A stretch of 9,416 nucleotides of DNA from an uncultured Synergistales bacterium (GCA_937957815.1 CALFXN010000460.1:1-9416); one strand, 5' to 3'; shown: positions 1-8,208, counted from the first letter of the stretch. Translations and numbers: made by a program. Notes: a model not told the origin generated them from the letters alone.

Positions 1-15
1 GGGAAACCCTTCCGG

Positions 16-1020
16 TTACTTGTATTCGTCGACGACGATCTTTCCGTCGGCGATCTCCTTCGTAATGGCTTTCAGTTTCGCGGCGACATCCGCAGGGATG
101 AGCCTGAGGGCGCTCTCGGACCACGAGAGGTCGACGCCGCCGTTCTTCAGATCGTAGGAAACGGTCGTTCCTCGCGGAAAACGCCCTTCCGTCTTTGCCT
201 TGATCATGTCGAACGCGGCGACGTCGAGACGTTTGAGCATCGACGTGAGAACGACGTCCGGGGCGAGACGCTCCTGCGGGGAGTCGACGCCGATCGCGTA
301 GAACCGCGCCTCCTTCGCGGCTGCGATGACACCTTCTCCCGAACCCCCCGCGACCTGGAAGATCACGTCCGCGCCGTTCTTGTGCTGGTTCAGGGCGAGT
401 TCCTTCCCCTTCGCGAGGTCGTACCAGCTCCCGATGAACCCGGTGACGACCCTGCAGTTCGGATCGATGTACTTCGCCCCCTGCTCGTAGCCGACGAGAA
501 AGTTGTGGATGACCGGGATGTCTTCGCCGCAGACGGCTCCGACGATCGCCTTTCCGGAGACCATCGGGTCGCCCTTCCGCGTCGCCATGAGCGCCGCGAG
601 GGCGCCAGCAAGGAAGCTGCCCTCGTTTTCCTTGAAATCGACGTAGGTGACGTGCTCGGTCTTCCCGGCGACGTCGAAGTACGCGAAGTCCGTCTGCGGG
701 AACTTCGGAGCGACCTGCTCGATCGCGTCGATGAATTCGAACCCGACGACGATCACGAGGTCGAAATTCTTCGCGGCCGTCGCCATGTAGGTCACGTAGT
801 TCGCGGGATCCATGTTGCACTCCATGACCTTGACGATGACCCCGAGCTCCTTTTCGGCGCGGCGGAGTCCCGCGTTCGCGGAATCGTAGAACGACGCGTC
901 GCCGAGCTGCCCCGCGACCAGAAGGGCGACTTTCGTCTTCGCCGCCGCGAAGACGGGGGACACCCACGCCGCACCCGCGAGAAGCGAGAGAAGCAGCGTT
1001 ACAGCCAACGTTTTTTTCAT
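16..1020 (-). CDS. BMP/PnrA-family ABC transporter substrate-binding protein
   Basis: A periplasmic ligand-binding protein of 334 residues that would deliver its ligand, by family precedent a purine nucleoside or similar small molecule, to the permeases encoded just upstream. Residues 1-25 form a Sec signal peptide: MKK, a Leu/Ala-rich core, then SPVFA before the mature AAK. There is no lipobox cysteine. Family-type motifs include GDASFYDSA (about 40-48), VGFEFIDAI (about 92-100), the glycine loop FQVAGGSGEGV (221-231) and GVDSPQ (244-249). Many BMP proteins have SFN where this one has SFY, so the ligand is uncertain. ATG at 1020 is chosen over the in-frame GTG at 1032 because MKK begins a normal signal peptide and an AGAGGTGAGG ribosome site lies just before it, overlapping the previous stop. 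It is the last gene of the transporter set, 8 bp after permease 2, and ends with TAA. The family call is secure; the substrate is not. Confidence 0.93.
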   Translation of the reverse strand: MKKTLAVTLLLSLLAGAAWVSPVFAAAKTKVALLVAGQLGDASFYDSANAGLRRAEKELGVIVKVMECNMDPANYVTYMATAAKNFDLVIVVGFEFIDAIEQVAPKFPQTDFAYFDVAGKTEHVTYVDFKENEGSFLAGALAALMATRKGDPMVSGKAIVGAVCGEDIPVIHNFLVGYEQGAKYIDPNCRVVTGFIGSWYDLAKGKELALNQHKNGADVIFQVAGGSGEGVIAAAKEARFYAIGVDSPQERLAPDVVLTSMLKRLDVAAFDMIKAKTEGRFPRGTTVSYDLKNGGVDLSWSESALRLIPADVAAKLKAITKEIADGKIVVDEYK

Positions 1021-1028
1021 AGTGATCC

Positions 1029-1937
1029 TCACCTCTTGTGTCTGGGATTCCCCTGAGCCGGGGCCGAACGACCCGGTCTTTCACGACCGGGGAGACGCCA
1101 CTGCTTCGCGACGAGTACCGCGACGACGAGAAGGTACGGAAGCATGAGCGCGAGATGGCTCGAGAAACCATGCGATTGTAGTTCAATTCCGGTTGCCTGC
1201 GCAAGCCCGAACAGACAGACGCCGACAATGGTCCACCCGAGGTGCCCATTTCCGAAGATGACGGCCGCGACGGCGATCCACCCTCGTCCGGCGCTCATTC
1301 CGACGACGAACGCGACGAGATACGATGTCGAGAGGTACGCTCCGGCGGCACCGACGAGAACGCCGTTCACGAGCAGCGCGACGTACCGCATCCTCGTCGG
1401 GGAAACGCCCGCCGAAGCGAGCGCGTCTTCGTTCTCTCCGGCGCACTTGAGCCGGAGGCCGAAAACGGTGGATCTGTCGATCCGGAGCATAACGACGAGT
1501 ACGACAATGGCGGCCCACACGGCGACAGACAGTCCGTTCAGCCATTCGGGCAGAAAGGGGAGCGAGATATCGGGCATCGGGACGATGGAGGGATCGCGGA
1601 ATCCCCCCTTCGTGTGGAAGAAGAATTTCATCAGAATCATCGCGATGTCGTCGGCCAGAATGTTCATCGTCATGCCGACGACCCAGATGTTCGACCGCAG
1701 CGTCACGCAGAGGAGTCCGAAGAGAATGTTGTACGCGAGCGACGCGGCGATCGCGCAGAGGACCCCCGCGATCCATCCGCCGAGGAGGTAATTCCCCAGA
1801 ATCGCGAAGAACGACGCCAGGAGCATGGCCCCCTCCTGGCCGATGTTGAGGATTCCCGTCTGTTGCGTCCACGCTCCGCCGAGCGCGGTGAACAGCAGCG
1901 GCGTGACCATTCTGATGGAGGCCCGGACGAGCTCCAC
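1029..1937 (-). CDS. BMP-type ABC transporter permease 2
   Basis: An inner-membrane permease of 302 residues in the branched-chain amino acid/ribose-type permease superfamily (BPD_transp_2), of the nucleoside-type subgroup paired with BMP binding proteins. The hydrophobic profile is that of a polytopic protein. The subgroup hallmark NIGQEGAML is at residues 31-39, and GRGWIAVAAVIFGN occurs in the C-terminal half; both are conserved in this permease class. The tail after the last membrane segment is basic and Pro/Arg-rich. The start is GTG, 1 bp after the stop of permease 1, preceded by GGGAGG with a 6-nt spacer, so the two permeases are probably translationally coupled. The stop codon overlaps the ribosome site of the binding-protein gene. 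It would pair with permease 1 to form the heterodimeric membrane channel. Confidence 0.92.
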   Translation of the reverse strand: MELVRASIRMVTPLLFTALGGAWTQQTGILNIGQEGAMLLASFFAILGNYLLGGWIAGVLCAIAASLAYNILFGLLCVTLRSNIWVVGMTMNILADDIAMILMKFFFHTKGGFRDPSIVPMPDISLPFLPEWLNGLSVAVWAAIVVLVVMLRIDRSTVFGLRLKCAGENEDALASAGVSPTRMRYVALLVNGVLVGAAGAYLSTSYLVAFVVGMSAGRGWIAVAAVIFGNGHLGWTIVGVCLFGLAQATGIELQSHGFSSHLALMLPYLLVVAVLVAKQWRLPGRERPGRSAPAQGNPRHKR

Positions 1938-1938
1938 G

Positions 1939-2985
<1,047 letters not shown>

Positions 2986-2992
2986 GTGGGAT

Positions 2993-3000
2993 CTCTCCTT
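2993..3000 (-). promoter_or_regulatory. Ribosome binding site fixing the permease 1 start
   Basis: On the minus strand this reads AAGGAGAG, 7 nt before the GTG at 2985. The competing in-frame GTG at 3030 overlaps the ATPase TGA as GTGA but has no Shine-Dalgarno sequence before it. This site therefore decides the start. It follows an A-rich run in the mRNA, which would keep the region unstructured. Confidence 0.7.
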
Positions 3001-3026
3001 TTTTTCTTTCTCGCGCGACGGGCCCG

Positions 3027-4529
3027 TCACTTCGCGGACGCGAGCATGAGCGCTCCGATCCTGTCGCGCGAAGCGTCCGACCTCGGAAGCACCGCCGTAA
3101 AGAGCCCTCCGAGAAGCACCGCGATACGGTCGCTCAGAGAGAGGATTTCGTCGAGATCCGCCGAAATCAGGAGGATCGCGCCGCCGTCGCGACGGAGCGA
3201 AAGAAGGCGTTCGTGGATCGCAGCCCGGCCGCCGATATCGACGCCTCTCGTGGGTTGCGCCGCGAGAAGGAAACGGGGGGAATGCTCGAGTTCGCGCGCC
3301 ATCACGAGGCGCTGCATGTTTCCGCCGGAGAGCGTTCCGGCCTGGATCGCGTCGTGCGCCGCCGCGATCCCGTACGAGGCGAGGAGCGTCCGGACGAAGT
3401 TTCCGACGGCCCCCCTCCGGACGAACGGACCGGATCGGAATCGCGTCTCTCTGTGATGGCCGAGGATCGCGTTGTCGCGGACGGCCGCGAGCGGCGCGAG
3501 GCCCGTCCGAAGCCTGTCCTCCGGGATGAACGCCATTCCCGTGTCGCGCCGTTCCCGAACCGGACGGCGCGTGATGTCGGTTCCCGACAGAAGGATCCTC
3601 CCGTGCCTGACCGGGCTCAGACCTGTCAGGAGGTCCTCGAGTTCCTTCTGGCCGTTTCCCGTGATTCCGGCGATTCCGAGGATTTCGCCGCCCCGAACGT
3701 CGAACGAGACCCCTTCCTTCGAGGAAGGGAAGAGGCCGAGGTCGCGTATTTCGAGCACCGGGGCGGAGGAACGGAGGAGTGCGTCCTCCCCGGGAGCGGC
3801 CGGGAACGGGACGTTTCGCCCGACCATCAGACGCGTCAGGAGGTCCGGTGTCGCTCCGGCGCGATCCATCGTCGCGACGTGCCTGCCGTGCCGCATGACG
3901 GTGATTCTGTCCGAAACGGCCAGAACCTCCGAGAGATTGTGCGCGATGAAGATCACGGTCTTGCCCTCATCGCGGAACGTGCTGAAGATGTCGAACAGTC
4001 CGAGGATCTCTTCCGGGGCGAGGACGGCGGTCGGTTCGTCGAAGACGAGCAGCGTCGCCCGGCGGTAGAGGAGCTTCAGGATTTCGAGACGTTGCCGGAG
4101 GCCTACGGACAGTGTGCGAACGGGAGCGAGCGGGTCGATATCCATCGAATAGCGGTCCATCAGTTCGCGGACTTCGTCGAGCGCGCGGTCGCGGGCGAAT
4201 CGGACGCCCTTTCGGGGTTCGTTGCCGAGGACGACGTTCTCGAAGACGGAAAGCGACGGAACGAGCATGAAGTGCTGATGGACCATCCCGATTCCGAGTC
4301 GCATCGCGTCGCGCGGCGAACGGATCGACACGGTTTTCCCGTCGAGGAGGAACTCCCCTCCGTCCGGGCGGTACATGCCGTACAAACACCGAGCGACGGT
4401 CGATTTGCCCGCGCCGTTCTCTCCGACCAGCGCGTGAATCGACGCGGACGCGGCGTCGAACGGGAAATCGTCGACGGCTCTGAGAGCCCCAAAGGTCTTC
4501 GAGAGCCCGCGGATCGAAAGCGACGGCAT
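3027..4529 (-). CDS. BMP-type ABC transporter ATP-binding protein, two nucleotide-binding domains
   Basis: The energising subunit of the importer, 500 residues with two fused ATPase domains as in ribose- and nucleoside-type importers. Domain 1 is complete: Walker A GENGAGKST at 36-44, the Q-loop Gln in VHQHF at about 85, signature LSVGLRQR at 140-147, Walker B LLVFDEPT at 160-167, and the H-loop His at about 197. Domain 2 is degenerate: the P-loop is GITGNGQKE (about 288-296) without the Lys-Ser/Thr pair, the signature LSGGNMQR is intact at 400-407, Walker B is FLLAAQPT with Gln in place of the catalytic Glu, and the H-loop His is Ala. This asymmetry is known for the family and suggests one hydrolytic site. 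ATG at 4529 is chosen because AAAGGA lies 8 nt before it; the upstream ATG at 4538 abuts that site. It is the first gene of the transporter set. Confidence 0.94.
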   Translation of the reverse strand: MPSLSIRGLSKTFGALRAVDDFPFDAASASIHALVGENGAGKSTVARCLYGMYRPDGGEFLLDGKTVSIRSPRDAMRLGIGMVHQHFMLVPSLSVFENVVLGNEPRKGVRFARDRALDEVRELMDRYSMDIDPLAPVRTLSVGLRQRLEILKLLYRRATLLVFDEPTAVLAPEEILGLFDIFSTFRDEGKTVIFIAHNLSEVLAVSDRITVMRHGRHVATMDRAGATPDLLTRLMVGRNVPFPAAPGEDALLRSSAPVLEIRDLGLFPSSKEGVSFDVRGGEILGIAGITGNGQKELEDLLTGLSPVRHGRILLSGTDITRRPVRERRDTGMAFIPEDRLRTGLAPLAAVRDNAILGHHRETRFRSGPFVRRGAVGNFVRTLLASYGIAAAHDAIQAGTLSGGNMQRLVMARELEHSPRFLLAAQPTRGVDIGGRAAIHERLLSLRRDGGAILLISADLDEILSLSDRIAVLLGGLFTAVLPRSDASRDRIGALMLASAK

Positions 4530-4549
4530 GGAACTCATCCTTTCGGCGG

Positions 4550-4580
4550 AATACGTTCGGGGCGGAAAACAAAACGTATT
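4550..4580. promoter_or_regulatory. Inverted repeat, candidate operator of the transporter operon
   Basis: AATACGTT at 4550-4557 and AACGTATT at 4573-4580 are perfect 8-bp inverted copies separated by 15 bp, so the half-sites are about 23 bp apart centre to centre, close to two helical turns. The right copy overlaps the candidate -10 element and the left copy lies in the presumed leader, the geometry expected of a repressor operator. The arms are AT-rich and no U-tract follows, so a terminator is unlikely. The cognate regulator is not in the window. Confidence 0.45.
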
Positions 4581-4586
4581 GTAACA
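4578..4586 (-). promoter_or_regulatory. Extended -10 element, candidate promoter of the transporter operon
   Basis: On the minus strand this reads TGT followed by TACAAT, a 5-of-6 match to the sigma-70 -10 box with the TGn extension. No -35-like hexamer is found 16-18 bp upstream, where the sequence is AGCGCC-like; the extension could compensate. Transcription would start near 4571, about 40 nt before the ATPase ATG. Confidence 0.4.
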
Positions 4587-4608
4587 CTCTCCGCTTCCTG
4601 GGCGCTGG

Positions 4609-7518
4609 TCAGCGGGCGCCGCCGAGGAACGCCGCGAAGTCGTCGGGAGGCAGCGGACGGGAGTAGTAGTATCCCTGGATCAGGATGTCACTTCCCAGGG
4701 ATGCGATGAAGTCGCGCTGCTCGATCGTTTCCACCCCTTCGGCCGTGATCTCGAGCCGGAGCTCCTTCGTCAGCGACACGAGCATGCGGAAGATGGCCTG
4801 CGTCTCCGTGTTTCCCGTGATGTCCGATATGAAAGCCTTGTCGACCTTGATGCCCGAGAGCGGCAGATGCCGGATGTACGACAGGGACGAATACCCCGTA
4901 CCGAAGTCGTCGAGAGAGAAACGCACGCCTTCCCTGCGGAGGAGCTCCATCGTGCGGACCGTTCCGCTCAGGTTGTTCATGACGACGCTCTCGGTGATCT
5001 CGAGTTCGAGGAAGTTCGGATCGAGTCCGGCCTTCTCGATCGCGTTCATGACGGTGAAGTGGAAATCGGGGTTCGAGAACTGGTGCGACGAAACATTGAC
5101 GCTGACCGTGATCGGGTGTCCCATCGCGAAGAATCCGGTCGCCTTTTTGCACGAGTCGAGAAGGGCGAACTCCCCGAGCCGGTTGATCTCTCCGATTTCC
5201 TCGGCGAGCGGAATGAAGTGCGCGGGGGAGACGAGCGTCCCTTCCGCCGTCATCCACCGCATGAGCGCCTCGGCTCCGGCGATCGCCTGCGTCCCGGCGA
5301 CGATCTTCGGCTGGAAATACATCAGGAACTCGCCGCGCTGGATGCCCCGGCGCAGGTTTCCCTCCATCCGGATCCGTTCGTGGATGAGTTCGTTCATGTC
5401 GTCGGTGAACAGTTCGTAGGTGTTCCCTTTCTGCTTCTTCGCACGCGCCATCGCGAGAGATGCCTTCCGGAACAGTATTTCCGAAGAGTTTCCGTCCTGC
5501 GGGAAGAGACTGACGCCGGCGCTCGCGGTCATGTAGATATCGTGCGAATCCGGGAAAAACGGCGTGCGGAGGGCTTCGAGCGCGCGTTCGATTCTGCCGA
5601 GGGCCGCCATCGTGCTCTCGCGGAACGGGTATGCGACGACGAATTCGTCGCCTCCGAAGCGGGCGAGAGCCCCATCTTCGGCGAAGACTGCCTTCATTCG
5701 CCGCGCCGCCTCCTGGAGCAGACGGTCTCCGAGAACGTATCCGAGTGTCTTGTTGACGGCGTCGAAACGGTCGAGCCCCACCATCGCGACGATGACCCCC
5801 AGACCGGACGCCTGGGCGCGTTCGCACATCCCGCGCAGGGATTCGATGAACAGGAATCTGTTCGGAAGGGACGTGAGCGCGTCGTGAAGGACCTGGTGCC
5901 GCAGACGGTCCTTCGTCTCCTGGAGAGCGCTCATGTCCCGGAGAACCGCGATGTAGTTGATGACGTGTCCTCCGGCATCGGTCAGGCTCGTGATGTTCAC
6001 GAGGCCGGGGAAGGCCTCGCCGCTCTTCCGCCGGTTCCATACCTCGCCGCTCCAGCGATGCTGCTGGATCAGCGAATTCCACATCTCCTCGTAGAACTCC
6101 CGGGGGTGACGGTCCGACTTGAAGACTCGGGGATTTTTCCCGAGGATTTCTTCCTTTTCGTACTCCAGGATGCTTGTGAACGCGGGGTTCACCGAGAGGA
6201 TCGCGCCGTCCGGATCCGTGATGAAGACGGCTTCGCCGACGTGATCGAAGACTGTCCCGATGAGCGCGAGCTGTTTTTCCGTCTGCTCGAGAGCCGTCTG
6301 CCTGCTGTGGAGTTCCTCGTCGAGCGCCCGCAATCCGTCCTCGCGGGAGCGGATGAGCGCTTCGAGTTCCTGATTGGTCGACAGGAGCTTCTGTTGTTCG
6401 GTGATGTCCGTCATCATCATGAGGATGCAGGGTTCCGTGCCCGTTTCCATCGCGACCGCCGAGAGCAGGAGTATCCGTTCCTCCTCGGGCGAGGGGCGGA
6501 ACGAGATGAGGATTCCGTCCGGTGATTCGCCGCGTCCGATGGGGACGACGACCCGGCGTTCGAGCTCCGCGACGTCGAAAAGGGCGAGGCGGGCGAGTTC
6601 CCTTCCGATGATGACGGACGCGTCGCGTCGCGCCATCTGCTCGAAGGTCCGGTTGGCGTTGAGGAGGACTCCGTCCCGTAGGCGGTGGAGCGTGATGCCG
6701 AACGGGCTCGAATCGAAGAGCGCTCTGAAGTGCCGTTCGCTTTCGCGCATCCGCTCGGACGCGGCGAGCTCCCGCATGCGGATCCGGGCGGCCGTTACGG
6801 ACATGGCGAGCGAGACGATCATCGCGGACGCAACCATCAGCAGCGCGATCAGGACGATGTTCCGTTTCAGGAGCGCAAGCTCCGTCTCGATATCGTCGAT
6901 GTAGATTCCGGTACCGATGATCCAGCCCCATGGTTCGAAACGGGCGACATAGGCGGTTTTCTTCCCCTTTTCGGACGGCTTGTCCACGCGGGTCCATTCG
7001 TAGTCGATGAAACCGCCGCCTCGGGAGAGTGCGATCCCGATCATCCGCCGAAACAACGCTGAGAGTCGTTCTCCTTCGACTCCGGGAAGTTCTCCGGGAG
7101 CGCGTCCGACGATATCCGTGCGGAACGGGTGCGCGAGAACCCGTCCCTCGTCCGACATGATCCAGATGTAATCCCTGCCGTTCGGGCCGAACCGCAGATC
7201 CGGAAGGCGCTTCATGGCGACGCGTTTCGTGTCCTCCAGCGAGATTTCGCGAGAGAGGACCTCGTCGTTCTTTGAACGGAGGTAACTCAGGAAGACCTCT
7301 GCGATCGTGCGGCAGGTTTCGTTCTTGAGACGGCGGAAGTTCCTGTCGACGAGGGGAACGAGGGCGTAATACGTGATGAGGAGGAGGAGCGCAAGCAACA
7401 CAAGCGACGGGATTATCCCGATGAGGAAGTACTGAAGGAAAAGTCGGGATTTCCCGGGGGCAGACCTGTAAACCGGTTCCTGTTCTCCGTGCGATCTCCC
7501 GAAAGAAAACGATGTCAT
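4609..7518 (-). CDS. Membrane sensor sCache-PAS-PAS-GGDEF-EAL, cyclic di-GMP cyclase/phosphodiesterase
   Basis: A 969-residue inner-membrane signalling protein controlling cyclic di-GMP. In order: a transmembrane helix at about 28-52; an extracytoplasmic single Cache (sCache_2-type) domain at about 60-212 with the typical DYIWIMSDEGRVLAHPF and PWGWIIGTGIYIDDIE stretches; a second helix at about 221-242; PAS 1 at about 262-378; a Gln/Glu-rich coiled linker; PAS 2 at about 420-535 containing NPRVFKSDRHP; GGDEF at about 545-705; and EAL at about 715-960. The cyclase signature RFGGDEF is intact (GGDEF 622-626). An RxxD inhibitory site is not seen at the usual spacing. The EAL domain keeps EALMRW (from 750), VNVSS, ELEITES, DDFGTGYSS, KVDK, AEGVE and the distal Gln, so phosphodiesterase activity is expected. 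ATG at 7518 is preferred to GTG at 7527, with only a weak GGGTG site. The net direction of activity cannot be told from sequence. Confidence 0.93.
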   Translation of the reverse strand: MTSFSFGRSHGEQEPVYRSAPGKSRLFLQYFLIGIIPSLVLLALLLLITYYALVPLVDRNFRRLKNETCRTIAEVFLSYLRSKNDEVLSREISLEDTKRVAMKRLPDLRFGPNGRDYIWIMSDEGRVLAHPFRTDIVGRAPGELPGVEGERLSALFRRMIGIALSRGGGFIDYEWTRVDKPSEKGKKTAYVARFEPWGWIIGTGIYIDDIETELALLKRNIVLIALLMVASAMIVSLAMSVTAARIRMRELAASERMRESERHFRALFDSSPFGITLHRLRDGVLLNANRTFEQMARRDASVIIGRELARLALFDVAELERRVVVPIGRGESPDGILISFRPSPEEERILLLSAVAMETGTEPCILMMMTDITEQQKLLSTNQELEALIRSREDGLRALDEELHSRQTALEQTEKQLALIGTVFDHVGEAVFITDPDGAILSVNPAFTSILEYEKEEILGKNPRVFKSDRHPREFYEEMWNSLIQQHRWSGEVWNRRKSGEAFPGLVNITSLTDAGGHVINYIAVLRDMSALQETKDRLRHQVLHDALTSLPNRFLFIESLRGMCERAQASGLGVIVAMVGLDRFDAVNKTLGYVLGDRLLQEAARRMKAVFAEDGALARFGGDEFVVAYPFRESTMAALGRIERALEALRTPFFPDSHDIYMTASAGVSLFPQDGNSSEILFRKASLAMARAKKQKGNTYELFTDDMNELIHERIRMEGNLRRGIQRGEFLMYFQPKIVAGTQAIAGAEALMRWMTAEGTLVSPAHFIPLAEEIGEINRLGEFALLDSCKKATGFFAMGHPITVSVNVSSHQFSNPDFHFTVMNAIEKAGLDPNFLELEITESVVMNNLSGTVRTMELLRREGVRFSLDDFGTGYSSLSYIRHLPLSGIKVDKAFISDITGNTETQAIFRMLVSLTKELRLEITAEGVETIEQRDFIASLGSDILIQGYYYSRPLPPDDFAAFLGGAR

Positions 7519-7559
7519 CGAACACACCCGCGTGTCGTTCCGATTTGAAAATATTTATA

Positions 7560-7588
7560 ATAGTACATGATGGAACGTTCAGGCGCAA
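7560..7588 (-). promoter_or_regulatory. Candidate promoter of the GGDEF-EAL gene
   Basis: On the minus strand, TTGCGC (7583-7588) and TACTAT (7560-7565) are separated by exactly 17 bp. The matches are modest (3 of 6 and 4 of 6), but the spacing is ideal and the downstream side is unusually AT-rich for this window. Transcription would start near 7553, about 35 nt before the ATG at 7518. TATTAT and TATAAA, slightly further downstream, are alternative -10 boxes. Confidence 0.35.
7573..7580. repeat. GAACGTTC palindrome
   Basis: A perfect 8-bp palindrome in the middle of the 17-bp spacer of the candidate GGDEF-EAL promoter, a position typical of repressor or MerR-like activator sites. It is short enough to arise by chance, so its meaning depends on conservation. 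Confidence 0.3.
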
Positions 7589-7615
7589 TTTTCCGGCAAG
7601 ACGTGCAGGACTGGT

Positions 7616-7639
7616 ATCGTCCATAATAGGCGGGACGAT
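7616..7639. repeat. 7-bp inverted repeat in the divergent intergenic region
   Basis: ATCGTCC at 7616-7622 and GGACGAT at 7633-7639 are perfect inverted copies around a 10-bp AT-rich spacer. The repeat lies just upstream of the candidate lspA -35 box and upstream of the opposing promoter, so it could serve as an operator for either gene. As RNA it would form a hairpin with a 10-nt loop, but no T-tract follows and there is no gene end nearby to terminate. Confidence 0.35.
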
Positions 7640-7651
7640 TCGGTGAGATTC

Positions 7652-7680
7652 TTTCCAAAGTCCGGTTGTCCGGGTATAGT
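7652..7680 (+). promoter_or_regulatory. Candidate lspA promoter
   Basis: TTTCCA (7652-7657, 4 of 6) and TATAGT (7675-7680, 5 of 6) are separated by 17 bp. Transcription would begin near 7687, giving a leader of about 28 nt to the ATG at 7715. This also argues against translation from the in-frame GTG at 7643, which would not be in the transcript. A perfect TATAAT at 7556-7561 lies further upstream but has no matching -35. Confidence 0.45.
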
Positions 7681-7714
7681 GTCGACATCGGTCATGACTC
7701 CGGGCGAGGAGGGG

Positions 7715-8191
7715 ATGTCCATCCGGAAAGAGAACGAAAGATCGCGACCGCACGGACTCTTTGTCTTTGCGGTTGTTTTCGATGCGGTCGCCAAGGCCGC
7801 CGCGCGGGCCTTTCTTTCCGGAACGACGGTTTCCCTGCCGTTCGGTGCGTTCCTTCGTCTTCACGCCAACCCCGGTGTCGCGTTCGGGATGGCCGGTTCA
7901 TGGGGGGGGGCGCTCGGAGTCGTCGGAGTCGCCATCCTCCTGTATCTCACGTATGTTGTTCCCCTTCGCGGACGGGCGGGCCGGTACGGTCTCGCGCTCC
8001 TCTGGGCCGGAGGCCTCTCCAATGCCGTCGAACGACTTGCGCTCGGTGGGGTGACCGATTTTCTCTTTCTTCCGCTCGGCCTCGCGGGAATCCCCGGGCT
8101 CTTCGTCAATATCGCGGATCTCTGGGTCGGACTCGGAGTGTGCCTTCTCGCGGCGGACGTGTTTCGTCAAAGAGACGGGGCGGAACCGTAG
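7715..8191 (+). CDS. lspA: Signal peptidase II (prolipoprotein signal peptidase), variant active site
   Basis: An inner-membrane aspartyl protease that removes signal peptides from diacylglyceryl-modified prolipoproteins. With this start it has 158 residues, normal for LspA, and four hydrophobic segments. Recognisable family motifs are FDAVAK (22-27, equivalent to DQxTK), NPGVAFGM (52-59, the NxGxAFG motif), GGLSNAVER (99-107), GGVTDF (111-116) and FVNIADLW (130-137). The second catalytic Asp, in NIAD, is present as D135. The first, expected in GNxxDR, is Glu106, and the preceding Gly is Ser102. Activity is therefore plausible but not certain. The ATG at 7715 has GAGG 5 nt before it and fits the promoter; in-frame alternatives are ATG 7694 and GTG 7643. 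A run of nine G occupies codons 63-66. The gene ends with TAG, 85 bp before the next sensor gene. Confidence 0.88.
   Translation: MSIRKENERSRPHGLFVFAVVFDAVAKAAARAFLSGTTVSLPFGAFLRLHANPGVAFGMAGSWGGALGVVGVAILLYLTYVVPLRGRAGRYGLALLWAGGLSNAVERLALGGVTDFLFLPLGLAGIPGLFVNIADLWVGLGVCLLAADVFRQRDGAEP
7902..7910 (+). repeat. Run of nine G within lspA
   Basis: Nine consecutive G span the end of the Trp63 codon, two Gly codons and the first base of Ala66. Slippage by one base would frameshift lspA in its middle, before both catalytic motifs. Synonymous Gly codons could have broken the run but do not. Confidence 0.9.
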
Positions 8192-8208
8192 CGATTTCTC
8201 CAGTGCGC

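Noticed and set aside
1..15. Possible terminator after the binding-protein gene
   Set aside because: GGAA and TTCC can form only a 4-bp stem in these bases and the sequence ends at the window edge, so nothing can be decided.
3303..3900. Degenerate second ATPase domain as a sign of pseudogenisation
   Set aside because: Loss of the second Walker A Lys and the AAQPTRG form of Walker B are usual in this ATPase family, and the frame is intact.
4601..4620. GC-rich hairpin at the end of the GGDEF-EAL gene
   Set aside because: GGCGC and GCGCC can pair around the stop codon, but no T-tract follows on the minus strand and part of the stem is coding, so I do not call a terminator.
4688..7864. A 1058-codon minus-strand frame overlapping the GGDEF-EAL gene
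   Set aside because: It is an Arg/His/Pro-rich shifted frame of the sensor gene, which has full domain support in its own frame.
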